Positions 8,844 through 17,081 of a stretch of DNA of 64,000 nt are shown here, in pieces. The notes under the pieces were generated by a model that was not told the DNA's origin, did no database searches, and saw only the letters and a program-made list of their open reading frames with translations. Source of the stretch: Phycisphaeraceae bacterium (GTDB lineage: Bacteria > Planctomycetota > Phycisphaerae > Phycisphaerales > UBA1924). The stretch lies in NCBI GenBank assembly GCA_020639215.1, contig JACKHA010000013.1:7337-71336 (forward strand). The letters are read 5' to 3'. The translations under genes and the position numbers were made by a program. Position 1 is the stretch's first letter; each line of letters begins with the position of its first letter.

Positions 8844-9132
8844 AGAGCCACCCCTCGGGCTTGCGCCCGTCCGTGGGACCGAGAACGTGGGAGGCTAGTG
8901 TAGATCGGGTGGACCGGGACGGGAAGTTGATGCCTGGTCCGCGCAGGATCATCGCGCGATCGCGGTCGTCCTCACGCTCGTTCCGGCGCTGTCCGTGCGG
9001 AAAGGGAGAACGGTCTGGCGATCACGCACGCCGACGCCGGGGCAAGGCCAACAGGCCGACTCCCGCGATGGCCATGGCGCCGCCGGTGGGAAGCGGGATG
9101 ACCATATCGAAGCAAGATCCCGCGGGAAGAGG

Positions 9133-10302
9133 CTACCGCATCTTCAGGCTCGCCAGCCCGACCACGAGCAGCAGGACCGTGATGATCCAGAAGCGAGCGA
9201 CGATGCGCTGCTCGGCCCAGCCGCCCAGGTGCAGGTGGTGGTGGTAGGGGGCGCAGCGGAACACCCGCTTGCCGCCGGTGGCCTTGAAGTACCCGACCTG
9301 GACGACGACGGACCCGATCTCGAGCAGGAACACGCCAGACATGAGCAGGACAACCGCCTCCTGGCGGATGACCACCGCGATGTAGCCCAGGATGCCGCCA
9401 AGGCACAGGCTGCCGGTGTCGCCCATGAAGACCTGGGCGGGCGAGCAGTTCCACCACAGGAACCCGAGGCAGGCCCCGGCGGTTGCGCCGCCCAGGACGC
9501 CGAGTTCGGCGGCCCCGGCGACGTGGGGCACGAGCAGGTACTGGGCGGCCGGGGGCCAGCCGGCGATCAGGGCCAGGACCGTCACGCCGACGGCGACGAT
9601 GGAGGCGATGCCTCCCGCGAGCCCGTCCATGCCGTCGGTGATGTTGACGGCGTTGCTCATGCCGGTGATGACGACGGCGGCGATGGCGACGAACGCCAGC
9701 GGGGCGAGCGTGATCAGGCCCGGAGCGATCTGGGCCGAGCCCGGGATGTAGGTCCGCTGGAACGGCAGGTTGAGCACGTGGGACAGGTTTGGCCCATCGG
9801 GCGCGGCCCCGTGGGTGGAGACGAAGTACCCCGCCAGCAGCCCCAGACCGAGTTGGAACGCGAGTTTCTCCCAGGCGAGCAGGCCCTGGCGACCGGTGCC
9901 GCGACGGGCGGCGGTGAGCTTGAGCCAGTCGTCGAAGCCGCCGAGGACGGCGGTCCAGACAACGACGATGATGCCGATCTGGATGTAGCGCTCGGAGATG
10001 TCGGCCAGGACGAGAACGGACCCGAGGATGGCGCCGGCGATGAGGATGCCGCCCATTGTCGGGGTGTTGGCCTTGGACTGGGAGACGCCTCGGAGGGCCT
10101 GGGCGTCGGTGAGGCCGGCGTCGCCGACCTTCTGGCGGACGAGGAAGGCAATGGTGCGCCGACCGAGCAGCAGGACGATCAGGAACGAGACTCCGGCGGC
10201 GGCCAGGGCACGGAACTGGACCTGGTCGAGGATGCCGACAAACCGGTAGAGGTCGCGCTCACTGAGCCAGGGGCGGAGGGCTTCGAACAGGAGGTAGAGC
10301 AT
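9133..10302 (-). CDS. mraY: Phospho-N-acetylmuramoyl-pentapeptide transferase MraY
   Basis: MraY joins UDP-MurNAc-pentapeptide to undecaprenyl phosphate to make lipid I at the inner membrane. The aspartate pair is in GGFDDWLKL, the third acidic site in NITDGMDGLAGG, followed by FMGDTGSLCLGG and the HHH motif in YHHHLHLGGW. About ten membrane spans are evident over 389 residues (E. coli 360). I start at the ATG giving MLYLLFEALRPW, as in other MraY proteins; an ATG 15 nt earlier is possible and neither has a clear ribosome site. It is the last gene of murE-murF-mraY, 37 bp after murF. Confidence 0.95.
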   Translation of the reverse strand: MLYLLFEALRPWLSERDLYRFVGILDQVQFRALAAAGVSFLIVLLLGRRTIAFLVRQKVGDAGLTDAQALRGVSQSKANTPTMGGILIAGAILGSVLVLADISERYIQIGIIVVVWTAVLGGFDDWLKLTAARRGTGRQGLLAWEKLAFQLGLGLLAGYFVSTHGAAPDGPNLSHVLNLPFQRTYIPGSAQIAPGLITLAPLAFVAIAAVVITGMSNAVNITDGMDGLAGGIASIVAVGVTVLALIAGWPPAAQYLLVPHVAGAAELGVLGGATAGACLGFLWWNCSPAQVFMGDTGSLCLGGILGYIAVVIRQEAVVLLMSGVFLLEIGSVVVQVGYFKATGGKRVFRCAPYHHHLHLGGWAEQRIVARFWIITVLLLVVGLASLKMR

Positions 10303-10339
10303 CGGCGGGATGACCATCGGCCCGCCGGAGCGCGGGCGT

Positions 10340-11836
10340 TCAACAGGCGGGGATCGTTGGGGGCGTGGCGGCCTGGCGTGGCGCGGCGTGCGCGATCGGC
10401 GGGGCGAGGAGATCCCGGAGGCGATCGAGGACGCGCTCGGCCCGCATGGAACGCGAGCCCTTGAGCAGCACGAGGTCGGTGGGACGGAGCGGGGCGGCCA
10501 GGCGGTCGATCGCGGCCGCGTCGGGGACCGGCTCGGCGTGGACGAGCGACGGGGCGAGCTCGAGGCTGGCGGCGGCCGCGGCCATCGCGGGGCCGAGCAG
10601 GGCGATTCGGTCGATGCGGGATTGGGGACGGGCGGCGGTCTGGGCGGCGTGGCGCAGAACGGCGCGGTGGGATTCGTGGCTGTGGCCGCCGAGTTCGAGC
10701 ATGTCGGCGAGGATGAGGATGCGTCGCCCACCGAGCGGCGGTGCGAGGGAGGTGAGGGTGTCGATCGCGGCGATCATCGATTCGGGGTTGGCGTTGTAGG
10801 CGTCGTTGAGGATGGTGATGCCCCCGATCGTGGTCCGCTCGAGACGCATCGCGGGCGGGGCGGCGGCGGCCAAGGCCGGGCGGATCTGGTCGTCGGTCAG
10901 CCCGGCACGGCGCGCGACGGCGACCGCGGCCAGGGCGTTCATGGCGTTGTGGCGCCCGAGAATCGGGGCGGTGAAGCGGGCCGTGCCAACGCCGGACTCG
11001 GCATCGAACGCGATGGAGGCGTCGTGCTGCTCGACGACCGACAGCCGCACATTGGCGTTTGGGTCGGGTCCGAACCGAAACACTCTTGAGGGCAGCGGCG
11101 CGTCGGCCAGCGCCCGCTCCAGCGGCTCGCACGGGCTCGGCGCGAGGCACAGCGAACGCGGGCTGGCGCGGACGTGGCGGAACAGGGCCGCCTTCTCGCT
11201 GGCGATGCCCTCCACCGAGCCAAGGAACTCGATGTGGGCGTGTCCGATCGAGGTGATGACGGCGATGTCGGGGCGGACGGTGCGGGCCAGGGCGTCGATC
11301 TCGCCCGGGGCGCTGGTGCCGACCTCGCAGACCAGGAAGCGGTCGTCGGGGCGGGCGTTCAGGATGGTGAGCGGGACGCCGAGCGCGTTGTTGAAGGACT
11401 TGGCGGGGTGCGAACCGGGGCCGAGGGGGGCCAGGGCGGCGGCGATGAGGCGGGTGGTGGTGGTTTTGCCGGCCGAGCCGGTGACGCCGACGACGAGGCA
11501 TCCGGCGTGCGCGAGGTGGTCGCGGTAGGCGCTGGCGAGGCGGGCGATGGCTTCGAGCGGGTCGGAAACGATCAGGATCGGGAAGCCGGGCGGTGGGGCG
11601 GGGTCGATGGCGTTCGGATCGGAGGCGATGGCCATGGACGCGCCGGCGTCAGCGGCAGCGGCGACGAGGCGGTGGGCGTCGACGTTCTCGCCCTTGAGGG
11701 CCAGGAAGATCTGGGCGGGGCGGAGCGTGCGGGTGTCGATGGAGAGCCCGAGCGGAGGCGCGGCCGAGGCCCGTGGCGGCGTCGGCCATGCTCCGTGGGA
11801 GACTGCGGCGAGGTTGGCGTGCGTCCAGAAGGGCAT
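10340..11836 (-). CDS. murF: UDP-N-acetylmuramoyl-tripeptide--D-Ala-D-Ala ligase MurF
   Basis: MurF adds D-Ala-D-Ala to UDP-MurNAc-tripeptide with ATP in the cytosol. The N-terminal domain (SIDTRTLRPAQIFLALKGENVDAH) binds the substrate. The central Mur-ligase ATP loop is GVTGSAGKTTTT (about residue 117), followed by EVGTSAPGEID, TSIGHAHIEFLGS and GRHNAMNALAAVAV, with NDAYNANPESM in the C-terminal domain. Length (498) is slightly above the ~450 typical. The gene begins 13 bp after murE ends and is followed by mraY, so it is internal to the cell-wall operon. Confidence 0.95.
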   Translation of the reverse strand: MPFWTHANLAAVSHGAWPTPPRASAAPPLGLSIDTRTLRPAQIFLALKGENVDAHRLVAAAADAGASMAIASDPNAIDPAPPPGFPILIVSDPLEAIARLASAYRDHLAHAGCLVVGVTGSAGKTTTTRLIAAALAPLGPGSHPAKSFNNALGVPLTILNARPDDRFLVCEVGTSAPGEIDALARTVRPDIAVITSIGHAHIEFLGSVEGIASEKAALFRHVRASPRSLCLAPSPCEPLERALADAPLPSRVFRFGPDPNANVRLSVVEQHDASIAFDAESGVGTARFTAPILGRHNAMNALAAVAVARRAGLTDDQIRPALAAAAPPAMRLERTTIGGITILNDAYNANPESMIAAIDTLTSLAPPLGGRRILILADMLELGGHSHESHRAVLRHAAQTAARPQSRIDRIALLGPAMAAAAASLELAPSLVHAEPVPDAAAIDRLAAPLRPTDLVLLKGSRSMRAERVLDRLRDLLAPPIAHAAPRQAATPPTIPAC

Positions 11837-11849
11837 GTGGATGGGAGCG

Positions 11850-13430
11850 TCAGGTGGTGGGGGTGGGCGCGGGGCGGGCGGCGCGCCGGAGTTTCAGGGC
11901 GGTGCGGGCGATCTCGCGGTCGTCGAAGTGGCGGACGAGCGGGCGGCCGGCGGCATCGACGGAGACCTGTTCCGTTTCGTGCCCCTTGCCCGCGATGATG
12001 ATGATCTGGCCCGGGTCGGCGTCGGCGATGGCGGTGTGGATGGCTCGCTCGCGGTCGGCGTGGACCTCCAGGTCCGGGCGCTTGGAGGCCTCGATACCCT
12101 CGATGATCTCGGCGATGATGCCCCGGGGCGGCTCGGAGCGTGGGTTGTCCGACGTGATGACGATGCGGTCGGCCAGGTCTGCGGCCACGCGCCCCATGAG
12201 CGGGCGCTTTCCCTTGTCCTTGTCGCCGCCGGCACCGAACACAATGGCCACGGGGCGACTGGCGGCGACGCACCGGACAGCGCGGAGGACGCTCGCCATC
12301 GCGTCGGGCGTGTGGGCGTAGTCGACGAGTACCGTCAGGTCGTCTGACGGAAGCGAGACACGCTCGAGACGCCCGGCGGGCGCGGGCACGCGGGCCAGAG
12401 CGTCGGCGGCGCGTGCGAAGGCGGTCTTGCCCGGGACGGCTCGGGCGATGTGCCACATCGCGGCCAGAGCCTGGAGCAGGTTCATCGCGTTGTGGCGACC
12501 GATGAGCGGCGTGCACAGGTCGAGCGTGCCCCACGGGCCGGTAAGGCGGAGCGTGGTTGACTCCATGGTTGCCGCGAGGATCTCGGCGGAGGCGTCGGCG
12601 TCGGGCGTGCCTTCCAGCGAGCAGCGGAGCACCTGCGCGGTGCACGCCGCGGTCATGCGGGGCCAGGCCGGGTCGTCGGCGTTGACGATCGCCAGGGCGT
12701 CCGGGGCGAGGGACTCGAACAGGCGGGCCTTGGCCGCGGCGTAGGCGTCCATCGTGCCGTGGTAGTTGAGGTGGTCTCGGGTGAGGTTCGTGAAGATCGC
12801 GCCCCGGAAGCGCAGGGCGTGGACGCGGCGCTGGTCGAGGGCGTGGCTGGAGACTTCCATCGCGGCGGCGCGGCAGGCGTTGTCCGCCATGAGGGCCAGC
12901 GTGCGGCTGATCTCGGTGGCCGGGGGGGTGGTCATCTCGGCCGGGGCGAGGGCGACGCCGTCGTCGATCTCGACGGTGCCGATGAGGCCCGTGCGGACTC
13001 CTGCCGCGTTCAGGGCGCGGTGGATGAGGTGGGCGATGGTGGACTTGCCGTTGGTGCCGGTGACGCCGACGAGCGCGAGGCGAGCCGAGGGGGTGGCGTA
13101 GAAGGCCTCGGCGAGCGTGGCACCGGAAGCGGCGGCATCCGCGCATTCGAGAACGGCGAGGTTGGCGGGAACCCCGGGGTCCGGGCGCCGGTCGGCCCCT
13201 TGGGCGGCCGCCGCGTTTTCGCGCTGGATGACGGCGGCGACGGCCCCGGCGGCGGCGGCCTGGGCCAGGAAGCGGCGTCCGTCGGAGGCGGTGCCGGGGC
13301 GGGCGATGAAGAGCGAGCCGGGGACCGCGGTGCGGCTGTCCTCCGTGATATCGCAGACCCGCAGCGACGGGTCGATGGGCGTGATCGGGCGAAGGCCCTG
13401 AGCCGCGGCGATAAGGTCACCAAGGCGCAT
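11850..13430 (-). CDS. murE: UDP-MurNAc-tripeptide synthetase MurE (meso-DAP type)
   Basis: MurE adds the third residue of the peptidoglycan stem to UDP-MurNAc-L-Ala-D-Glu. The ATP loop is GVTGTNGKSTIAH (about residue 120), and the gene also shows YHGTMDAYAAAKARLFE and VDYAHTPDAM. The specificity loop reads TSDNPRSEPP; DNPR is the signature for meso-diaminopimelate, so the wall should be DAP-type. Length is 526 residues. GGAGG lies about 9 nt before the ATG and a TACCAT hexamer at 13461-13466 on the minus strand could be the promoter of the murE-murF-mraY operon. Confidence 0.95.
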   Translation of the reverse strand: MRLGDLIAAAQGLRPITPIDPSLRVCDITEDSRTAVPGSLFIARPGTASDGRRFLAQAAAAGAVAAVIQRENAAAAQGADRRPDPGVPANLAVLECADAAASGATLAEAFYATPSARLALVGVTGTNGKSTIAHLIHRALNAAGVRTGLIGTVEIDDGVALAPAEMTTPPATEISRTLALMADNACRAAAMEVSSHALDQRRVHALRFRGAIFTNLTRDHLNYHGTMDAYAAAKARLFESLAPDALAIVNADDPAWPRMTAACTAQVLRCSLEGTPDADASAEILAATMESTTLRLTGPWGTLDLCTPLIGRHNAMNLLQALAAMWHIARAVPGKTAFARAADALARVPAPAGRLERVSLPSDDLTVLVDYAHTPDAMASVLRAVRCVAASRPVAIVFGAGGDKDKGKRPLMGRVAADLADRIVITSDNPRSEPPRGIIAEIIEGIEASKRPDLEVHADRERAIHTAIADADPGQIIIIAGKGHETEQVSVDAAGRPLVRHFDDREIARTALKLRRAARPAPTPTT

Positions 13431-13478
13431 CAGCGAGTCCCTCCGTGGACAGGCCGGGCGATGGTAGCCGCGGAGGAA

Positions 13479-13513
13479 GCGACGGAGCGAGCAAGCGACG
13501 CAGCGACGAAGGG
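13479..13513. repeat. Octamer-word repeat, copy 2 (four words)
   Basis: Four consecutive 8-bp words of the form GCGANNNA, ending in GGG. The last 19 nt (gcgacgcagcgacgaaggg) occur again, on the opposite strand, at 17021-17039. A short hairpin (GTCGGG / CCCGAC) follows directly. It lies between the phoU stop and the murE start. Confidence 0.6.
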
Positions 13514-13548
13514 TCGGGCGAGACCCGACGCTTCCCGGCGGAGAACCG

Positions 13549-14262
13549 TCAGGGCGCCTTGGGCTTCTGGCCGACCTCGACCCAGTGGCCCTCGAGGTGG
13601 CGGACGATCGCGCCGGTTGAGGAGTAGATCACCTGTTCGGCGACGTTGGTGCAGTGGTCGGCGATGCGTTCGAGCGTGGTGGCGAGCTCCTGGAGCACGA
13701 ACGCGGCGTCCACGTCCAGGCTGCCGGCGTGGATGCGCCGCTCGGCGTCGCGAACGATGGCCCGCTTGAAGGCGGCGGCGGTGTCCTGGCTCTGCAGGAC
13801 GATCTTGGCCAGGCGTGTGTCGCCGCGGTCGTAGGCGGTGCAGACATCGCGGAGAATGCCCACCACGCTGTTGGCCATGACGTTGAACGTGTCGGGCAGC
13901 GACTGGTTGGAGGCCGCCAGCGAGCCGGCGGACTCGGCGATGGTGACCGCCTCGTCGGCGATGCGCTCCATCTCGTTGTTGATCTTCACGGCGGTCAGGG
14001 CCGCCCGCACGTCGTCGGGGCCGAGATTCGCCCCGTCGTGGCAGGCGTCGGTGAGCAGGGTGACGCACGCGCGCTCGATCTCGACGTCCACCTTGTCGAT
14101 CTGGTCGTCCTGGGCCACCACCTCGCGGGCTTTGGTCACGTCGCGGGCCATCAGGGCCTCGCCGGCGGCCTCGAGCATCGCCTGGACACGCCGACCCTGC
14201 TGGACGAGGTCGGCGCGGATGCGGCTGAGGCGAGACTGGAATCCTTCGGGTGTGGTCGGCAT
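13549..14262 (-). CDS. phoU: PhoU-type phosphate signalling protein
   Basis: PhoU proteins couple the phosphate transporter to the PhoR kinase and restrain phosphate uptake. This 237-residue protein is all helical with the two repeated PhoU bundles (about residues 10-110 and 115-215). Typical signatures are KINNEMERIADEAVTIAE and the repeat LATTLERIADHCTNVAEQVIY, each with the E-R-I-x-D metal-binding pattern. No pst or pho genes lie nearby. A TACCCT hexamer ends 10 nt before the ATG, no ribosome site is seen, and the mRNA is likely leaderless or nearly so. Confidence 0.9.
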   Translation of the reverse strand: MPTTPEGFQSRLSRIRADLVQQGRRVQAMLEAAGEALMARDVTKAREVVAQDDQIDKVDVEIERACVTLLTDACHDGANLGPDDVRAALTAVKINNEMERIADEAVTIAESAGSLAASNQSLPDTFNVMANSVVGILRDVCTAYDRGDTRLAKIVLQSQDTAAAFKRAIVRDAERRIHAGSLDVDAAFVLQELATTLERIADHCTNVAEQVIYSSTGAIVRHLEGHWVEVGQKPKAP

Positions 14263-14272
14263 GGGCTGAGCA

Positions 14273-14278
14273 AGGGTA
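14273..14278 (-). promoter_or_regulatory. -10-like hexamer TACCCT, 10 nt before phoU ATG
   Basis: TACCCT on the minus strand ends 10 nt before the phoU start, giving a leader of at most a few nucleotides. Confidence 0.3.
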
Positions 14279-14392
14279 TGCCTGCGGCGTGGGCGCGCCC
14301 CGAGGCGGGGATCGCCCCGTTGGCCCGCACGGGGCGGGCGTATCGTCCTGCCTGATTCGCACGCAGCCCGGGCGTCCCGGGGGGAGGCCTCC

Positions 14393-15691
14393 ATGTCGTT
14401 CCAGATCGAGTTCGTCCACGCCCGCCAGATCCTCGACTCGCGCGGGAACCCGACCGTCGAGGTCGAGGTCGGGCTGGAGAGCGGCGTGGTGTCGAGGGCC
14501 GCGGTTCCCAGCGGGGCCAGCACGGGCGAGCACGAGGCGGTCGAGCTCCGGGACACCGACAGCGACGAGTACGGCGGCAAGGGCGTGCTGAGCGCCGTGG
14601 ACAACGTCAATGGCCCGATCGCCTCGGCGGTCGAGGGCTTGGACGCCCGCGAGCAGCAACTGATCGACGGCGTGATGCTCGAACTCGACGGCACCGAGAA
14701 CAAGTCGGCCCTCGGGGCCAACGCGATCCTGGGCGTGTCGATCGCGGTGGCCAAGGCCTCGGCCGAGGCGTGCGGGCTGCCGCTGTACCGGTATCTGGGC
14801 GGGGCGTCGGCCCGGACGCTGCCGGTGCCGATGCTGAACATCCTCAACGGCGGCAAGCACGCGGACAACACGGTGGACTTCCAGGAGTTCATGGTCCAGC
14901 CGTGGGGCTTCGACACGTTCGAGGACGGGCTGCGGGCGGGGGTCGAGATCTACCACGCGTTGAAGAAGGTGCTCCACGAGAAGCACCTGTCGACGGCGGT
15001 GGGGGACGAGGGCGGCTTCGCGCCCAATCTCAAGAGCAACGAGGAGGCGCTGCAGGTCATCGAGCAGGCGGTCGAGAAGGCGGGCTACGCCTGGGGCGAG
15101 GACGTGTTCGTCGCGCTCGACCCGGCGTGCAGCGAGCTGTGGAACGAGGCGGCCAAGGACGGGAAGACCGGCTACAAGATGTTCAAGTCGAGCAAGGAGG
15201 TCGTGTCGAGCGACCAGCTCATCGACCTGTGGGCGGGCTGGTGCGAGAAGTACCCGATCCGGTCGATCGAGGACGGCCTGGCCGAGGGCGACTGGGAGGG
15301 GTGGCGGAAACTGACGGCACGCCTGGGGAGCAAGGTGCAGCTCGTGGGTGACGACCTGTTCGTGACCAACCCCGCGTTCCTGCGGCGCGGGCTGGACGAG
15401 AAGTGCGCCAACGCGATCCTGGTCAAGGTCAACCAGATCGGCACGCTGACCGAGACGTTCGAGGCGGTGGACCTGGCGATGCGCAACGGATACGCGGCGG
15501 TGCTCTCGCACCGATCCGGCGAGACCGAGGACGCGACGATCGCGGACCTGGCGGTGGCGACCAACTGCGGACAGATCAAGACCGGGGCCCCGTGCCGCAG
15601 CGACCGGAATGCGAAGTACAACCAGTTGCTGCGGATCGCGGAGGAGCTGGGTGAGGCGGGGGTGTATGGGGCGGGGACGTGGACGAGGTGA
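14393..15691 (+). CDS. eno: Enolase
   Basis: Enolase converts 2-phosphoglycerate to phosphoenolpyruvate in glycolysis. All hallmarks are present in 432 residues: ARQILDSRGNPTVEVEV, GASTGEHEAVELRD (substrate loop), GGKHADNTVDFQEFM, metal ligands in VALDPACSE, SIEDGLAEGDW and VGDDLFVTN, catalytic Lys in ILVKVNQIGTLTET, and SHRSGETEDATIADLAV. GGAGG lies 6 nt before the ATG. A TATCGT at 14341-14346 fits a -10 box with a leader of about 40 nt. Divergent from phoU. Confidence 0.98.
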   Translation: MSFQIEFVHARQILDSRGNPTVEVEVGLESGVVSRAAVPSGASTGEHEAVELRDTDSDEYGGKGVLSAVDNVNGPIASAVEGLDAREQQLIDGVMLELDGTENKSALGANAILGVSIAVAKASAEACGLPLYRYLGGASARTLPVPMLNILNGGKHADNTVDFQEFMVQPWGFDTFEDGLRAGVEIYHALKKVLHEKHLSTAVGDEGGFAPNLKSNEEALQVIEQAVEKAGYAWGEDVFVALDPACSELWNEAAKDGKTGYKMFKSSKEVVSSDQLIDLWAGWCEKYPIRSIEDGLAEGDWEGWRKLTARLGSKVQLVGDDLFVTNPAFLRRGLDEKCANAILVKVNQIGTLTETFEAVDLAMRNGYAAVLSHRSGETEDATIADLAVATNCGQIKTGAPCRSDRNAKYNQLLRIAEELGEAGVYGAGTWTR

Positions 15692-15741
15692 GACGGGGCA
15701 ACGCGGGGCGGTGATGGTCTGACGGACCTAGTGCCGCGCCG

Positions 15742-16011
15742 CTACCAGATGATCCACGCGCCGACGAACGCCGCAACGACCAACGCCCCGGCGACGATCG
15801 CCCACATCGGGATTCCCTGTTCCTCGGCTTCCAGCGCACGCCCGCACGACTGGCACACCTCGGCCTGGTCGTAGACCAGCGAGCCGCACTCGGGGCAGGT
15901 GACGAACTCGTCGCCGAACTTCTCGAGGTCCTCGCGGCTCGGGCCGTCGGGGTCGATGTCGTCGAGCCCTGCGAAGTCATCGGGATCGCGTCGATGGGAA
16001 CGCCCGGCCAT
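15742..16011 (-). CDS. Small zinc-ribbon membrane protein
   Basis: This 89-residue protein has an acidic N-terminus and a zinc ribbon with Cys39, Cys42, Cys53 and Cys56 (CPECG...CQSCG), then one C-terminal membrane span (about 69-88). Such tail-anchored zinc ribbons are common in planctomycetes but have no known function. It converges on enolase and has a 354-bp non-coding region upstream that holds a perfect hairpin. Confidence 0.7.
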   Translation of the reverse strand: MAGRSHRRDPDDFAGLDDIDPDGPSREDLEKFGDEFVTCPECGSLVYDQAEVCQSCGRALEAEEQGIPMWAIVAGALVVAAFVGAWIIW

Positions 16012-16365
16012 GGGGCAGGGTACGGGGGGATCGGCGTGCGACGATCGGGGCGGCCTGGAATTGGAACGCCCGGCCTGTGGGGCCGGGCGTTCCATGGAGG
16101 AGAGGAGAAGAGAAACCGGGTCGTGGGCGTCAAACTCGCGGCCCGGTGGAGACAGGAAGGCGTGTTCGGGCGGGGTTCTGTGTGGGTTTCGCACTCGTGT
16201 GCTTGTTGGGATTCGCGGTTGGCTCGTTCGTTGGTTTGTTCTGTTGTCCCCGGCACCTACGAAGCGACGCCTTCCCGCGTGGCTCACGCAGGTCGATCGA
16301 AGAATCTGATTCTTTTTTTCGGCGCTGGCCCGCCCGGCCCGGTCGTCAGGCTCGGCCCGCTTTGG
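16012..16365. other. 354-bp non-coding stretch with hairpin and T-tract
   Basis: Between the zinc-ribbon gene start and the lipoprotein gene stop, both minus strand. It contains a perfect 13-bp hairpin (16063-16093), a TG-rich, lower-G+C section around 16180-16270, and AAGAAT/ATTCTT followed by a run of seven T near 16306-16320, which could be a weak plus-strand terminator. No gene with coding character was found. It probably includes the promoter and leader of the zinc-ribbon gene. Confidence 0.5.
16063..16093. promoter_or_regulatory. Perfect 13-bp hairpin, 5-nt loop
   Basis: GGAACGCCCGGCC, loop TGTGG, GGCCGGGCGTTCC. No T-run follows on either strand. It would lie in the 5' leader of the zinc-ribbon gene, 52 nt before its start codon. 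Confidence 0.55.
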
Positions 16366-17013
16366 TCAGGACCCGAACCAGCGCAGACGCCACTGGCCGC
16401 GTTCCATCGTCACGTCCATCGAGCGCCACCGGAGGCTGCGCGCCTGGGAGCCGACGGCCTCGAGGCGGTAGACGTTGTCGCCGACCTTGCGCATCAGGAC
16501 GCCCGGCGTGAGTTCGCCCTGAGGGATCGCGGCGAAAAGGCGGAGGATGTCGGTCTGGCGGGCCTGGAGCGTGTCGAATGCCTCGCGCGGGTCGAGGCCG
16601 CGGGCGGCGTACTCCTCGCGGGTGATGTCCGAGAGGACCTGCTCGGCGAAGAGGTCACGCTCGTTGTTGATGAGCGTGTAGTAGATGTGGATCATGAGGT
16701 GGTACGGGCGCCGGGCGATGAGCGTCACGCGGCCGTCCTCGTGCTCGCGACGCAGGCGGCCCGGGTCGAACCGCCCCTCGTCATCCAGCCCGTCGCCCGC
16801 GCCCGGGCGGGGACGCCCAATGTCGAGCGTGACCGGCGTGCGCGACTGGGCCTCGGGCAGCGAGCCGAGCAGGGCCGGGCGGTAGCCGACGACCTGTTGC
16901 TGGCAGCCGGCGGCGAGCAGGAGCGCGAGGCCTAGAAGTGGCGGAGTGGCACAGTGGCAGAGTGGTAAAGTGAGGGCGCAGCGATGCGCGGGCAGGGTCG
17001 AGAGAATCGCCAA
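16366..17013 (-). CDS. Lipoprotein of unknown function (about 215 aa)
   Basis: A lipobox GLALLLAAGC shows export and lipid attachment; the mature chain starts CQQQVVGYRPALLGSLPEAQ. The rest is mixed alpha/beta with HLMIHIYYTLINNERDLFAEQVLSDITREEYAARG and a C-terminal beta part ending in ERGQWRLRWFGS. No family recognised. The start is uncertain. I chose a TTG because the next ATG upstream lies inside the neighbouring repeat and overlaps the nadB end. Oddly, the residues before the lipobox (LPLCHCATPP) are encoded by the octamer repeat itself, so the repeat may have been recruited into the signal peptide. Confidence 0.6.
   Translation of the reverse strand: MAILSTLPAHRCALTLPLCHCATPPLLGLALLLAAGCQQQVVGYRPALLGSLPEAQSRTPVTLDIGRPRPGAGDGLDDEGRFDPGRLRREHEDGRVTLIARRPYHLMIHIYYTLINNERDLFAEQVLSDITREEYAARGLDPREAFDTLQARQTDILRLFAAIPQGELTPGVLMRKVGDNVYRLEAVGSQARSLRWRSMDVTMERGQWRLRWFGS
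16938..16972. repeat. Octamer-word repeat, copy 3a (GTGGCNNA words)
   Basis: Four consecutive 8-bp words starting GTGG and ending in A (for example GTGGCACA, GTGGCAGA), plus a final GTG. It overlaps the 5' end of the lipoprotein gene. Confidence 0.65.
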
Positions 17014-17020
17014 CGGCGAT

Positions 17021-17060
17021 CCCTTCGTCGCTGCGTCGCCGTGTCGCTTCGTCGCTCCTT
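17021..17060. repeat. Octamer-word repeat, copy 3b (GCGACNNA words, minus strand)
   Basis: Read on the minus strand it gives four or five 8-bp words starting GCGAC and ending GGG. Its 19-nt end is identical to copy 2. It lies between the nadB stop and the lipoprotein start, about 50 bp from copy 3a. Confidence 0.65.
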
Positions 17061-17081
17061 CTCGACCCACCGCTGCTCCGA

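Noticed and set aside
13441..13548. A small gene between phoU and murE
   Set aside because: Short Arg-rich frames only; region is repeat and hairpin.
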